Shown in pieces: positions 9,841-22,283 of a stretch of DNA of 64,000 nt. The notes under the pieces were generated by a model. The model was not told where the DNA came from and did no database searches. It saw only the letters and a program-made list of their open reading frames with translations. Position numbers and translations under genes: made by a program. How positions within the stretch are numbered: position 1 is the stretch's first letter; the number at the start of each line of letters is the position of its first letter. The DNA is from Icerya purchasi (lineage: Eukaryota > Arthropoda > Insecta > Hemiptera > Monophlebidae): positions 553,062,826 to 553,126,825 of the forward strand of contig CM077115.1 of NCBI GenBank assembly GCA_039619475.1, in the 5' to 3' direction.

Positions 9841-11829
9841 AAGCGATTGCGATAAACATACTCGGCTGACCAAAAAGTATTTCAGCAGCGGAAACACAAA
9901 TTTCTTTGTGCCGTGGAAAAATTTGGGATTACTTCGTAATGAACATTAAAAGAAATTTACACAGACATTATTAGTATGGGGAAAACGCAGCATTACTATA
10001 TACGTATGTATTTGTATATCTTATAAAGCTGCAAACCCAAAAAAAACCTACAGCATATTCTAGAAAAAAGCTAAAAAGTTTATTTTTTTAAATCAGATTA
10101 TAGAAAATCTATGAAATCCGAAAAATTATAAAGTTAAAGGGTTCAAATCTTGAAAAAGATGAAAATCGAGATTTAGGGGAAAAAAAAAATCAAAAATTCC
10201 TCAGCCCCGCGAGTAGCTAAATAATAGGATTAGCTTATTTTTTAATCGGCGTATTTTTTTGTCCGTAGAATATTGTAAAAAATTCAAAAAAACCGGAATG
10301 TCTAAATTTGGAATAATGTACAGCTAAAGCGGCAAGGCCGAAAACAAAAAGAAAGTTTTCAAAGCTTCAACAGTTATGTACCATCCACAAATCAATAGGT
10401 AATATACGAAATAAAATAAAAATAGAAACACGATAATGTTAAAAAGAAAAAAAAAAAAAAAAAATCATTGCTACTAAAAAAGAAGTCCAGAGCTTTCGTT
10501 TTATAGCAGCTAGAGGGTTGCTTTTTTTTTTTTTTTTTTGTAAAAAATTTACATCTTTTCGTCATTATATAATATAGGAAAAACTGAAAATCCCCAAATT
10601 ATAAAATTTAACAAATACAAATTTTGAAATGATCGGATTCACCCGTGACTGAAAGTATTATTATCGCTTCTTAGATTCTAAGGAAGAAAACGAATTACAA
10701 CATGCATTATCAATATCTCGTTCTCAATGGAATTAAGACTAGCATCATATTTCTCTCACACACATTACCGTGCTAATAGTAGTTTTTGTTTTTGTGGTAT
10801 TTAAATCCAAATTGCACTTTTTTTATTGACCTATTTACATATAAAAAATTAAACGTTACGTGGGCGCTGCAGTCCTTTTCAAAAATTCACAAAGTAAGTT
10901 AAAGCCCAGCTCCCCGTAATATACATATATATATAATAGCTAGCCATTGGTGATGAATGGAAATAACGATACACCGCAGAATAACGTAAATTGAATATTT
11001 ACGAAACATTTCAAATATTTCACACGTGCGCATTAATTAAATTAACTTTACGAAGTATGTGCCATAATTAATTTTTAATATAAAGGAACGTTTTTTTTTT
11101 TGTTTTTTTTTCTTATTTAACTGCTCTTCATTATCGTTTTCTGAAGATAAATAATTGTATAACATTCCCCCATTGGTTAATACAGTGCATTTTTTATCGC
11201 TGCAATTTCACCGATTTATTCGTAATATTTCTGTTTCACGGTCGTTGTTATTTAAGCGTTAAAATGATAGTCTGAGAATAATTAAATTTCTACTTACCTA
11301 TTCGTTAATATCGAAAACTTTCAGCGATTAATAATGAGCGCATCGGTATTCTGACACGAAAAAGTAGATTCAGCTGAAAGTGACCGTTTCCGAATGCCGT
11401 AAAGTAAATAATTTAGCCGTTATCGCAATTTATCTAGAAGGATAAATATTATCTTAATGGAAAAAGAAAAATATAATATCCCGAGATAACAAATTTTTTA
11501 TTCTTCACTTACTGATTTATTTACTTTCTTTTTGCATTCTTATAAAATATGTAAAGACAATGCCCATCTATAATAAATTTTAAAAAATAAATAAAATGTA
11601 TAGACGTTTGAAATAAATAAAATAGATTCAAAAACACCGACTGCTAACTTTTTCCTTATCCTTTCCGAAGGAGCAGGTTCTGTACTTTACCTGTAATTTT
11701 TATTGCGACTAATTTATAGTTAACTTTTTTAATATTCACCAAAATTTGTAACTGTCTCTGTCATTTGTAATTCCTTCAAGACAATGTCTTTCAGAGAAAA
11801 ATAATGGGTGCAAAAATGAATCAATTCAT
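9841..11829. other. Unassigned AT-rich intergenic DNA
   Basis: No coding motif seen. Homopolymer runs near 10450, 10515 and 11091. May contain decayed repeats that I cannot classify. Confidence 0.35.
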
Positions 11830-12440
11830 TATTTTTTTTTTTTTTTTATACTCCCTATCAAATAACATTTTCAATATGTGCCCCGCCATTTTTCAACAAC
11901 TACAAGCCGTAAGCGTGTCACAAAATCCCTAATGCAATGCTCCGCGACATTCCAACTTCGATGCTGTCGACGACGCGCGAGATTTCTTCTTTCAATTGGT
12001 TGATCGCAGTTAGTAGGCCTGTTTATGTAGCGCGATTCTTTACATGGCCCCAGAGGAAGTAGTCGAGAGGATTTAAATCTGGGCTATACGGTGGCCAAGA
12101 CCAGTCATCAGAGGGGAGAGGAGATTGGAGATGATAAACGACTTGAAATGTTTGCTCGACGAAAGAGACAGCGTTTCATCGGCGCCGTATGAGGCTTAGC
12201 CACGTCTTGTTGGAAGATGTAAAATTCCGCATCAACTTCATAATAGAAAGAACTTCATCCTTTAATATAATTACCGACAATAACTGTTGTAAGACTAAAG
12301 AGACTGTGGACCGATATGATTCCCCGAGCGCTCGGCGCTGCACCGAGAATTCAATCGGATGATTTTCCGTCCTTCAGATGGGAAAATTTTATCTGTTGGC
12401 ATAACCGTTTAACCATAAATGCTCCTCGCCTCTAAATCGA
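11830..12440 (-). pseudogene. Tc1/mariner-type transposase, C-terminal half, degenerate
   Basis: Read on the minus strand, about 12435 encodes H-L-W-L-N-G (the F-W-L-N-G block). 12235-12160 encodes F-Y-I-F-Q-Q-D-V-A-K-P-H-T-A, containing the second catalytic aspartate. 12110-12040 encodes W-P-P-Y-S-P-D-L-N-P-L-D-Y-F-L-W-G, containing the third catalytic acidic residue (the D of N-P-L-D). At least two frameshifts and several stops separate them, so it is dead. The C-terminus runs to about 11880. No terminal inverted repeats were found. Confidence 0.85.
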
Positions 12441-12850
12441 AACGAATGGCAAATGTCCAGGTAAGCGCGCGTCGGTGGAGTCATTTCTCTTCGGAAACGG
12501 ATGAAAGAGCTTGCACCATATCTGTGTATCTTTTATACGAATGCAGCGAAACGTCCTTGATTGGAATATACCAAAAGTAGACGATGACGAAAAAACATAG
12601 TTCCCGTGACTTCTCCCGACCTTGAGATCGGGAATATAGCGAAGATAACTAGAGCTTCGTCTAAAGCTGCATATATTAAGGCCGAAAGTAAAGAAAAGTG
12701 AGTCCCATGCCCTTGGTAGAGCATTTGGGATTGCAAAGTTAAATTTCACAAAGTCCAACGAAACTGATGAGAGTCGGAGGGCCAATTTCTTTCTCTCGAC
12801 CGCCTTTACTTTCCCGAGACTTCTCTGGTATAATCAGTTCAATTTCAGAT
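12441..12850 (-). mobile_element. LINE reverse-transcriptase fragment
   Basis: Minus-strand sequence resembling the region after the RT catalytic box (I-P-D-L-K-V-G, then a frameshifted L-G-I-Y/V-Y-S-N-Q-G-R-F). It directly abuts the transposase remnant at 12440. Frameshifts prevent a firm clade call. Confidence 0.5.
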
Positions 12851-13495
12851 TTAATAGAGGTACCTGGAAGTGATTCGAATTTGAAACGAAACAAGAAGGG
12901 TATAAATTTATTCCATTAATGAAACAAAATTACCGCACTGATTGACTTATTAGGAAAAATTCGATGCATATCACGAACATTAAGAATTAATTGAAATTGC
13001 TTGTTAAAAATAAAAAAAATTGTCTGCGGCGCAACTATACAATGACTGCAATTGAAAAGAGAAATGGAAAGATTATGTGAGTAAGTGTTTTTTCACCTTT
13101 TTTTTTTTTTTTTTTTTGTGTAGTTTTTTATATAAATCGCTATTTTGTATGCTGTAGGAAATTGTGTTTTTATTTATTTTTTCATTATGCATTCTTCGGT
13201 TATTCTTTAGTGGACAGTTATATTAGGTTTTTTTTTTTGTGTGTTAAGAATTTTGGTGACATATTTCTTATTTATATCGGTCAATCGTATATGATCAAAT
13301 ATTGTTGTGAGCTTTATTACAAATAAACGTTATAGCTGTGTTGAGAATGCCTTGTGATTACTCCATATGTTATTTATAAAAAAAAAAAAAAAAACGGTTA
13401 GTACGAGACGTGGACTTGAATGATGCCTGTTTGATTTTCTTCAGTGTACGCACGCAATTCACTTTTCACTTACAAGGAAAGCACTCGAACCCGAA

Positions 13496-14330
13496 CTCAC
13501 CGATTTTGATGAAATTGATATATGTTGTAGAACACAAAAAAATAAAAGACCCGTATTTTTTTATATCTGCTAATAAACGTATTAAGGGGGTGAAAACTAC
13601 CCCCAAAGTTTGCCAAAAAAATCGTTTTTTTCTAAATATCTCGACTAATACTTAATATTTTTCGGTAAAACAAAATGGAGATTACTCCTTTCGGAAATGC
13701 AAGTAATTCATGATGATTTGAACAATAAGGGATGCATCCCCTATTTTATAGGGGTTGAAAATCTATATTTAATTCATTATTTTGGCGGTAAAAAATAGTA
13801 CAAAATCTAAAAATAATTTTTTAATTAATAAAATGAAAAACTGAAGTTGACCTATTTCGGCATTTTCGTTAATTTCACCCTTAAAGGGGTAAACCACCCC
13901 TAACAGTACCCCAACCCAATCTCACCGATTTTAATGAAATTGATATATGTTGTAGAACACAAAAAAATAAAAGACACGTGTTTTTTATATCTGCTAAAAA
14001 CATATTAAGAGGGTGAAAACTACCCCAAAAGTTAGCAAAAAAAAAGTTTTTTCTAAATATCTCGACTAACAGTTAATATTTTTTGGTAGAACAAAATTGA
14101 GATTACTCCTTTCGGAAAATCAAGTAATTCATGATGATTTGAACAATAATTGATGCATCCCCTATTTTATAGGGGTTGAAACCCCATATTTAATTTATTA
14201 TTTTGATGATAAAAAATAGAAAAAAATTTGAAAAAAATGTTCAACTAATAAAATGATAAAATAAAGTTGACCTATTTCGGTATTTTCGTTAATTTCACCC
14301 CTAAAATGGTAAACTACCCCTAACACAGAC
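13496..14330 (+). repeat. Two ~425-bp tandem units in the left arm
   Basis: Unit 1 starts at 13496 and unit 2 at 13921. Both carry the same block order: GATATATGTTGTAGAACAC, the GGGGGTGAAAACTACCCCC-type motif, CTCGACTAA, ACTCCTTTCGGAAA, TATAGGGGTTGAAA and GACCTATTTCGG. The right arm holds the same pair inverted. Confidence 0.9.
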
Positions 14331-14408
14331 AGCTAGTAAGTAACTTTACAAGAATTTTCATATTATTCTGCGAATTACATTAGTTAAAGAGTACATTTTT
14401 TCTTTGCA

Positions 14409-14965
14409 GATCACTTTAAAATTTGGTTGGAGAAAATATTTTTACCAAATGTAGGTCATACCTCCTTACTATTACTTGACTCTTGGAGTGGTCATTGTCA
14501 AAAAGTTGTAGAAAAATCAATGTCAGACAATAAAATTGTTAACTTGAAGAAAATTCCTACTGGACCGACTTGAAAAATTCAACCGCTTGATGTTTTTGGA
14601 TTCCGAATTTGGAAAAGTTATGTTCGAAAATTTTCTGATGACGCAACTTTAATGAACTATGATTTAAATTTACATATTAAAAATAATATAATAAAACTTC
14701 AATCACTGGTTCACAACCAATTGTCTTCACCAAGCTATGAAGATCTTTTTAAATATTCCTAGAACAAAAGTGGTTATGTAAATGAAAGGCTGGATAAATT
14801 TGAAAATCTTGTAAATTTTAGTTTCGGAGATTCTTGTAATACGAATTGCGAAATAGAAGGATGCACAAATGTCGCGCTATTGTACGTTGCGGTTGATGCA
14901 AAAAATCAGTGTGTTTTAAACACTTTTATGAAGATTACTATTACTGTCGAAATTTCGTTGAATAA
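14409..14965 (+). pseudogene. Transposase C-terminal remnant of the long-TIR transposon
   Basis: One frame from 14409 encodes L-L-L-L-D-S-W-S-G-H, a DDE-type catalytic-aspartate neighbourhood, then K-I-Q-P-L-D-V-F-G-F-R-I-W-K. A TGA interrupts just before K-I-Q-P and a TAG after F-K-Y-S. A frameshift near 14915 leads to C-F-K-H-F-Y-E-D-Y-Y-Y-C and the stop at 14965. The upstream TTTTTCTTTGCAG looks like a splice acceptor, so the 5' exons may have been lost. C-E-I-E-G-C plus C-F-K-H-F-Y..C suggests a small zinc-binding tail. Confidence 0.75.
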
Positions 14966-15192
14966 TATGATGTAGGTATACTTGCAATGAGCTAAAATAA
15001 AAATAATTTCTATACTCCTTTATATTTAAATTATAAATGTTCGTATTCATTTTCTATTTTGTAACTTTATTACATATATATACTAAAAAAAGAAAAAAAA
15101 ATCAATATCAGATTAGTAATCAGCGACGTCGAAAACCCTGTATCCGAATTGAATTCAAAATCTGATCGCTTAAAATTCCTATTTTTGGTTTT

Positions 15193-16050
15193 TCTGTGTC
15201 AGGGGTAGTTTACCACTTTAGGGGTGAAATTAACGAAAATACCGAAATAGGTCAACTTTATTTTATCATTTTATTAGTTGAACATTTTTTTCAGATTTTT
15301 TTCTATTTTTTATCATCAAAATAATAAATTAAATATGGGGTTTCAACCCCTATAAAATAGGGGATGCATCAATTATTGTTCAAATCATCATGAATTACTT
15401 GATTTTCCGAAAGGAGTAATCTCAATTTTGTTCTACCAAAAAATATTAACTGTTAGTCGAGATATTTAGAAAAAACTTTTTTTTTGCTAACTTTTGGGGT
15501 AGTTTTCACCCTCTTAATATGTTTTTTAGCAGATATAAAAAACACGTGTCTTTTATTTTTTTGTGTTCTACAACATATATCAATTTCATTAAAATCGGTG
15601 AGATTGGGTTGGGGTACTGTTAGGGGTGGTTTACCCCTTTAAGGGTGAAATTAACGAAAATGCCGAAATAGGTCAACTTCAGTTTTTCATTTTATTAATT
15701 AAAAAATTATTTTTAGATTTTGTACTATTTTTTACCGCCAAAATAATGAATTAAATATAGATTTTCAACCCCTATAAAATAGGGGATGCATCCCTTATTG
15801 TTCAAATCATCATGAATTACTTGCATTTCCGAAAGGAGTAATCTCCATTTTGTTTTACCGAAAAATATTAAGTATTAGTCGAGATATTTAGAAAAAAACG
15901 ATTTTTTTGGCAAACTTTGGGGGTAGTTTTCACCCCCTTAATACGTTTATTAGCAGATATAAAAAAATACGGGTCTTTTATTTTTTTGTGTTCTACAACA
16001 TATATCAATTTCATCAAAATCGGTGAGTTCGGGTTCGAGTGCTTTCCTTG
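15193..16050 (-). repeat. Right 858-bp terminal inverted repeat
   Basis: Reverse complement of 13473-14330 with few differences. Ends CTTTCCTTG at 16050 next to TTA. Confidence 0.92.
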
Positions 16051-16053
16051 TTA

Positions 16054-16680
16054 GTAGCAACTTTCCCCCTCTTGTTATCATGAACGCTGCCAATTTCTTC
16101 AAATTCAAAAAATGTTATTACACTTTTTTTTTGGCCATTTATGTCGTTGAACTTTGAAAATTTTACCGTAAGAGGTCAAACCTTGCTTTAAATTTCGGTT
16201 TAAGTACGTCTTAACGCAACAAAAAAAACACATTCTCCTATTCGCGGTACATTATGACGCAACGAAATGCACAAACTAATTCATCTACCGGTTCGTTAGC
16301 AATGTTATGAAATGGGAAGTAATCATCGATGGAGCACAAGAATTTCTTCAAAAGGAATTGTTTACTTGTATTCTTGGAATGTATATGCACAAAGCGATTT
16401 GTCGGGAAGAAATATTTTTCGAGAGAGAGCTCAAATTTTTAAACGCCTGAATCGCTCTTGACCAAATTTATTATTCCGCCGTTGGGGGGAATAAAAACCG
16501 TTAAATTCGAATTTCGATAACCAGTGATGAAACTTTTCTCATTTTAATACAGATCTGCGTGTTAATAGAAACCTTTTTGGGACCTGCTTTCTGTTCCCCA
16601 GACCTTGCAGGTCATATTTATCGTTGATCGCTGACTACTGTACGGTATCTTGCAGACGTTGCATTCAGTGAAAACCGAGT
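16054..16680. other. Unassigned intergenic DNA
   Basis: Moderately AT-rich, no coding motif or repeat recognised. Confidence 0.4.
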
Positions 16681-18610
16681 TTTTTTTTTGTTTTTTTTTT
16701 TTTTTGGGATTTATGAAATGGTTAAAAAATGAAAACGAGTCAGTTATATTTTAGTTCGATGATTGGGTATTTTCAATAAGAAGGAAGAAATAGCGGAAGT
16801 AATGTACAGAAAAGCAAAAGACGGGATATGATATAAGAGTCACAATAAAAAGTAGAAAACGCGTGTCTTAGCTAATTTGTATATAGAGTGCTTAATCGAA
16901 GAGAGCATATGATCGGGAAAACAAGTGCACTATTGACAATGTGGTGGGCAGAAAACCAACGAAAAACGAAAACGGGAGTAAAATGATAGAGAATGGTTGA
17001 AACGTGGACGAATAATAGGGACAAAAATAGAAGGTAAGAAAAGCAAAAGGAACCATGCGGTAGCAGGAGTACACTAGGTTCAACAAATAAATCGAGTGCT
17101 TGTTAGGAAAAGAGGAACATATGTATCCGACGCCAAAGTCTGTGGTGAAAATTTTTATAGAGCGGAAGGAGATTAGTTTCTTAAGATGGCTGAATAGCTA
17201 GAATCACACAGTAAATATCAGTATAAATAGAATTAGGAGAAACAAGGAATAAGCGAACAAGTTCAAATGATGTAGCGAAGCAAAAATACGTGTATTTATC
17301 CAACGCGCCTAGTAAATAGAAACTTCTATAATGTCGTATATTTTTTATGAAAGATACTGCACGTTGGTTAATTGCTTAATCAAAAGACCGTTAGACGTTT
17401 TGTTTTGTTTTCTTTTAGGCGCGTCAACCAAAAACCTCTTTATTCAGATACACCATGGGAAGGAAAGGCGCCGCCGGTTAAATTTGTTTTCGATCAGATA
17501 TAGAGGCACAAAGGAAGCACGAGCTTCAGCAGACGAAAATATAGAACACAACGTCGTTCAGAAGAAAAGGATGGGAATTCAAAGAAAAGGTGATCAGCGT
17601 CATAAATTACTGATTCATTCAGAGAGAGAGAGAGAGATATGAAGAAGAAACTAAAGAGAGGCGGGATAAAACTTAAAGACATAATAGAAACAACAACAGA
17701 ACGGAGTGGAGGAAACTCACGAGGAACCCAGAAGCAGAAGGAAGATTAGGTTATACAGATAGATAAAAAGAATGACCGTTACAGAAAGAAGAAGTTGAAA
17801 TATCTGATCAAAATTTAAGATGGAATTTTCTCGCATAGTAACGGGAGATTAGAGGAAGGTATTAGCCTAGTTGCTAGAACGCTTGACTTCCATTATGGAG
17901 GTCACGGGTTCGATCCCGAGCGACGACGAACTTATTACAAGAATTAAATAAATAAATAAAATAATCGCTAATAGTAACGTGGAAGGCAATGACAAACCAA
18001 CACGTTCAACATCATATGCGCGCTAGTTTAGTACATAAAAGGCATAAATAGGAGACTGCACTTGTATATGTAACGATTACTAATCAGTTCCGAATGTAGT
18101 CTTGCGTGTGTACACATTCGTACTGTATATAATAATTGCCTACTACACTAATACTTATGTCTGTACAGCTGAGATGTACGAATAGGTAGTCGCCGACGCT
18201 CAGGAATTAAGTATGCCGCTATAAAGAAGAAGATTTTGTTAAAAAAGGAGAAGGAGGTGGAAAAAGCAGCACTCGAGGCCACCTGATTACCGTCGATACT
18301 TATATGGCTGGGTACCCACAACAAATCAACACAGATGAAATGACGCGAAGAAAGAAGATGTATGAGACATCGTATGCGTAGAATGATAAAATCACAAGAA
18401 TGAGTCCGAACGGGGGAGCAGATCGCCCGGAGAGCTCCCAAAATTAATTGAATAGTTGGAAGAGAAGCGGTTAGATTGAGGAACGGAGGATAGCCATTAA
18501 TTTGTCTGTAATGACGGAATAGAAAGAAGGCGAAATGATTCTGAAAGGTTAATATCTGAAACGATAAGAGAGAAGCACCAATAGGCTCTCTAGAGTCATC
18601 TGTGAACATG
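16681..18610 (-). mobile_element. Degenerate LINE(s) on minus strand, split by a SINE
   Basis: 18600-18270 (minus) reads as RNase H: an F-T-D-D start and L-W-V-P-S-H-I-S-I-D-G-N-Q-V-A. 17600-17510 gives the C-terminal block Y-D-A-D-H-L-F-F-E-F-P-S-F-S-S-E-R. 17060-16890 resembles the segment ahead of that block in other copies (S-R-F-R-F-S), so at least two fragments are present. Poly-A tail seen as T-runs at 16681-16705. The plus-strand SINE at 17858-18232 separates the RNase H part from the C-terminal part. Confidence 0.6.
17858..18232 (+). mobile_element. SINE family 1, near full length
   Basis: tRNA-derived head with box A-like TAGCCTAGTTGC (17863-17874) and box B GGTTCGATCCC (17907-17917). 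A body of about 300 bp follows, including CAGTTCCGAATGTAGTCTTG and CTGTACAGCTGAGATGTACG, then the tail ATAAAGAAGAAG. Other copies lie at 32826-33052, 50795-51477 and 62912-63156. It is inserted in the minus-strand LINE. Confidence 0.85.
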
Positions 18611-20352
18611 GTTACTTGTGAGGGAAAGAGTGAATTTATTGTGTTTCAGAATTTCTGTTTAATTATAATACAGGAAAAGAATTTGGAAAATGAAGGTAAA
18701 AAAAGAGTACCTTGGGAGGGTGGCAGAGATTGGCAAAAGAAAAGGAAAAAAGGGGAGGAGAAATTATTACTGGAAACTGTAGAACGCCGAAACAGACCGA
18801 GACGGATATTCCTAGGAAACCATATACCTTTTCCAGCAATTAAATCCTTAACGTGTAAATTACAAAGCTATAACTAAAGTTAATGTTTTTTTTTTTTGTT
18901 TTGTAAAATGATTCCAGTAATAGTAGCCACGGGGAGGAGCACTATATTTCATAGGCTGAAATTTTGAGAAACAATATTTTTCAGCATCAGAGGCTTCTCT
19001 TGAGCTCACATTTAACTTATAAATCCGTGTTCTGGGTCACAGAATGTGTGTGTACACTTCCTATTAGTGTCTTTAGGTGATTAACGAAACTTTAGAACGA
19101 ACGGTGTAATTTTCTACATAAATAGTATCATTGTGCAAAGCGCTTATCTACTTATCACGGCATTAAAATACTGAAACATTCTACAACTCCTTCCATTTTC
19201 AAAACTATAAATTTTAGCACGATAAAATACTACACTAACGTTCCGGCACACGATTAAACGTGACATGTATGGATGTGTGTATGTGTGAAAATGTGTCAAG
19301 CGTCTTTGTAAATTTTTCCTACTCGGTTCTTAGTGACACTTTTAAAAATGTACTTCGGTGTTCCACCTAATCTAACTTTCATTTCACCTAGCCGAAGCGT
19401 AACATTACTGCGAGTGTTACGATACTGTTAGCATTCATTTGAGGACATTTTCGGTATCGTCGGTACTTTTAACGGTACGTATAACTTTATTCACGATTTC
19501 CCCCCACATTTTTCCGACATTTCGCCGTTATCTCAGGTAATTTTATGTATTAGAAATTTGTAAATAAGAAGACACAGTCGTTATACCGTATTAATAGGAA
19601 AACTTAATTGCTGTTTCCGCCTCGAACGATTTTCTGAAAAAACGTTAATTTATTTACATTCGCTTATTTTTCCTCTTTTGTCTTTTAGTTCACATTTTGG
19701 CAGTTTTAAGTGAAATGTTTCTTTTATACACCCCTATATATTTCTACATATTTCATTAAAAATTAGCCACTTTCTAGGGAATTCTGTTAATCAAGGGGAA
19801 AAGTTAGGGAATTTCATTAATCGGCCGGGAAAAGCCACGGAATTTGAAGAAAATACAGAGAGATAACTGCATGTTGTCTAGTAGTATTAGGAATGACTGA
19901 AAAATTCTAGTACATTTACCCTACAAAACAGCCGATTAATGTGGTATTTCATGCGCGTATTAAGAAGTAAGTATTATATATTCAGTGATTTGAGGTCACT
20001 TTATCATCAGGATATGATAAGAAAAATAAGCATAATGCGAAATATTTGGAAATTATGTGTACGGTTCATTCTTTATGCCTCTTCCGCATCGGATAAAAGG
20101 CTGAAAAAATATGAAAAACCGGGAAAAGTCGAGAAAATCTATTTTGAAACAAAAAATCGGCAGTCGTTTATTTATTGTCAAGGAAGACCAACTATATAAC
20201 ATATATCGAGACAGAGTAAAATGGAATTTCTCCCCTCATCGTATTTAGCAACTGTCGCACCGTTTGCATTTCATACACATGTAGAGAAAATGCCGGTTAG
20301 ATTATTTTTAAAACGTGTATACCGTTCACATGAAAGATCTAAAATTGGTTTT
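18611..20352. other. Unassigned AT-rich intergenic DNA
   Basis: No supported gene. Short open frames at 18602-18877 and 19939-20199 show no known motif. Confidence 0.35.
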
Positions 20353-21215
20353 CAAGGTCGTGCCAACGGAGAGTTACTCCCCCACCCCCCATTGGAAATA
20401 GTTATTATAAATGCATAAAAATCTGAAAAAAATCAAAAATTTAAAGTAAATATTGATGATTTTTTAGGATGTTCTTAACTACCTTTAAAAGAAAAAAGAA
20501 AAAATATGCTCCATACTTTTAGGTACTTCATTAATGTCTTAAGGAAAATTTTTTTATTACGAGTATAATCAATAATGTAATTTTTATTAATGTTCCCATA
20601 CGGGGGGTAATTCATTTATGTAAATTATTAATAGATAAATCAAAATAATGGAAATTATTAATAGTATGCGGCAAAGGCGCACTCAGGATTACTTTTTTGA
20701 TCGGGGCTAGAATTTAGAAGATGAGTTAGGGGTCGGTAACTCGGTACCTCGACTAAGTGTACCTATCTATTTCCGTGGTTTGTAAATTAAAATAAAAAAA
20801 ATAAAAAAAAATACAAAATTAACGAATATTATTTTTAAAAAAATTACAAAACTGACGAATTTTATTTTAAAAAAAAAAAAAAACAATAATAGAAACGTAA
20901 CATTATGTTTGTAATAAGCGCAAATTAGATATAAGTATACGAATTTTATTTTAAAAAAAATTAGCTAAAACTTGTAATATAACATTGTATAATTGTAATA
21001 TAAGTAAAAAGTAAATATGTATGCTTTAAAAAAAAAAATTAAGTAAAACAAAACATTACAAAACGAAATTAAGATTTCGAAGATTTTTTGGGGGGAGCAA
21101 TGGCCCCGTGGCACCCCCCTTGAGTGCGCCAATGGTATGCGGATATTAGTGAAAAATGTATTGTTATTTATAAAATAAATATGCAAAGAAAATTTTCAAC
21201 GCCCCTTTTTAATAA
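20353..21215 (+). mobile_element. hAT-type MITE 'family A', carrying a second hAT MITE
   Basis: Starts CAAGGTCGTGCCAACG at 20353, then GAAATAGTTATTATAAATGC and the same body as 37850-38250. It is interrupted at 20672-21134 by another element and resumes with ATATTAGTGAAAAATG. The right terminal repeat (after AAAATTTTCAACGCCCC, about 21205) is missing, so the copy is truncated. Confidence 0.8.
20672..21134. mobile_element. hAT-type MITE with exact 8-bp TSD, nested
   Basis: Termini CAAAGGCGCACTCA (20672) and TGAGTGCGCCAATG (ending 21134) are inverted repeats. Both sides carry GTATGCGG (20664-20671, 21135-21142), an exact 8-bp target duplication. The interior is AT-rich with repeated GAATTTTATTTTAAAA blocks and a C/G-rich right end. 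The host family-A copy at 38118 lacks the insert at the same point. Confidence 0.92.
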
Positions 21216-21929
21216 ATATTTAAGTTAAAATACGGTAGTTGCCAAGTGTATTTGTAAATTTCAGTCTCTTCGGGTACAAATACAATACGGGCCCCGCACA
21301 CAGTATACTTCTTTTAAGCGTGTACAATTTTACTGAATTTATTTTGACTAAAAAAAATAAATAAAAACCGAAATATTTCCATCCATTAAACATTCAAATG
21401 GTACAATATGAAATTAGTGAAAAGAAATAAAACTTCATCATTAAAACTGTTTAGCGAAACTCTAGATAGACTTTTCTATTTTTTATTCTATAATTACTTA
21501 CTATATATATATATTTTTTTTTTTTTTCGTAATAGCTCTTACGCTAAATTGTAAATGGTGTGAAAGTTGTTCAAAAAGTAATATTTCGGCCTAATTTAGG
21601 AGTCCTTTACACAAAGAAAAACAAACATTTTTTAGTTTAAAAAAAAAAGACTCAAAACTAAAGAAGTATAATATTGTTATTAGTAATTAACAGCATAATA
21701 ATTTTGATGACGTCTTCGTGTTCGATTTTCTGATTGACTAGCTGAGGCTAGAGAAACAATCCTATTTTACGGAAGCTTCATTTGTGGAAGAAATTATAAT
21801 TCCATACGTCACAGATAAAAATAGGCAAATATCATTTCTATTTCATATAGAGTTATATATATATAAATAATAAGTCTGTATAATTTTTATATAAAAAATT
21901 TGGAAAAATTGTTTCCTTGTGACGTAATA
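21216..21929. other. Unassigned AT-rich intergenic DNA
   Basis: No gene or classified repeat seen. Confidence 0.35.
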
Positions 21930-22283
21930 GGGGAGACTGGGGACAATTGAAACAATTTTCATATTTTATTTTTTTACAGCCAACCTATATTTATTTTTTA
22001 AATTAATTTATAGTATATTGCTTGCACAATGTGTGCAAGGTTTGTAAATATATTTACACATGGTTGTCTTCTATTCCCGTATAGTCAAAAAATATTGCAA
22101 AAAAAACTGACATTACTTTAAATGTTTCAATTGTCCCTGGGTTACCAGCGGTTTTAGTCCATGATCGAGTAGTAATTGCAAACTATATGTTCGAAACAAT
22201 TCATATCAGTGTTCACACGAGTAAAAAAAAAATACTGGTAGTATTATTTTGGAGAGTGTTTCAATTGTCTCCAGTCTTCGCTA
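21930..22283. mobile_element. 354-bp MITE with TA target duplication (Tc1/mariner-like)
   Basis: Inverted termini GGGGAGACTGGGGACAATTG (21930) and CAATTGTCTCCAGTCTTCGC (ending 22283), each followed inward by AAACA/TGTTT. Flanked by TA on both sides (21928-21929, 22284-22285). The interior is non-coding. Confidence 0.88.

Larger units (their letters stand above)
13473..16050 (+). mobile_element. DNA transposon with 858-bp terminal inverted repeats
   Basis: Left arm 13473-14330 and right arm 15193-16050 are near-identical reverse complements starting CAAGGAAAGCACTCGAACCC. Both are flanked by TTA (13470-13472, 16051-16053), a likely 3-bp target duplication. Each arm holds two tandem units of about 425 bp beginning CTCACCGATTTT (13496, 13921). 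The 860-bp centre carries a decayed DDE-type transposase end. I cannot place it in a superfamily with confidence; the 3-bp duplication narrows the options (PIF/Harbinger, Zator and CACTA groups make 3-bp duplications) but the protein does not obviously fit PIF or CACTA. Confidence 0.88.

Noticed and set aside
13410..13655. 81-codon frame at the left arm of the long-TIR transposon
   Set aside because: It crosses the transposon boundary and lies in repeated non-coding arm sequence.
17858..17930. Possible tRNA gene
   Set aside because: Box A and box B are present, but the anticodon arm is abnormal and the same head recurs at the start of a repeated ~370-bp unit, so it is a SINE.
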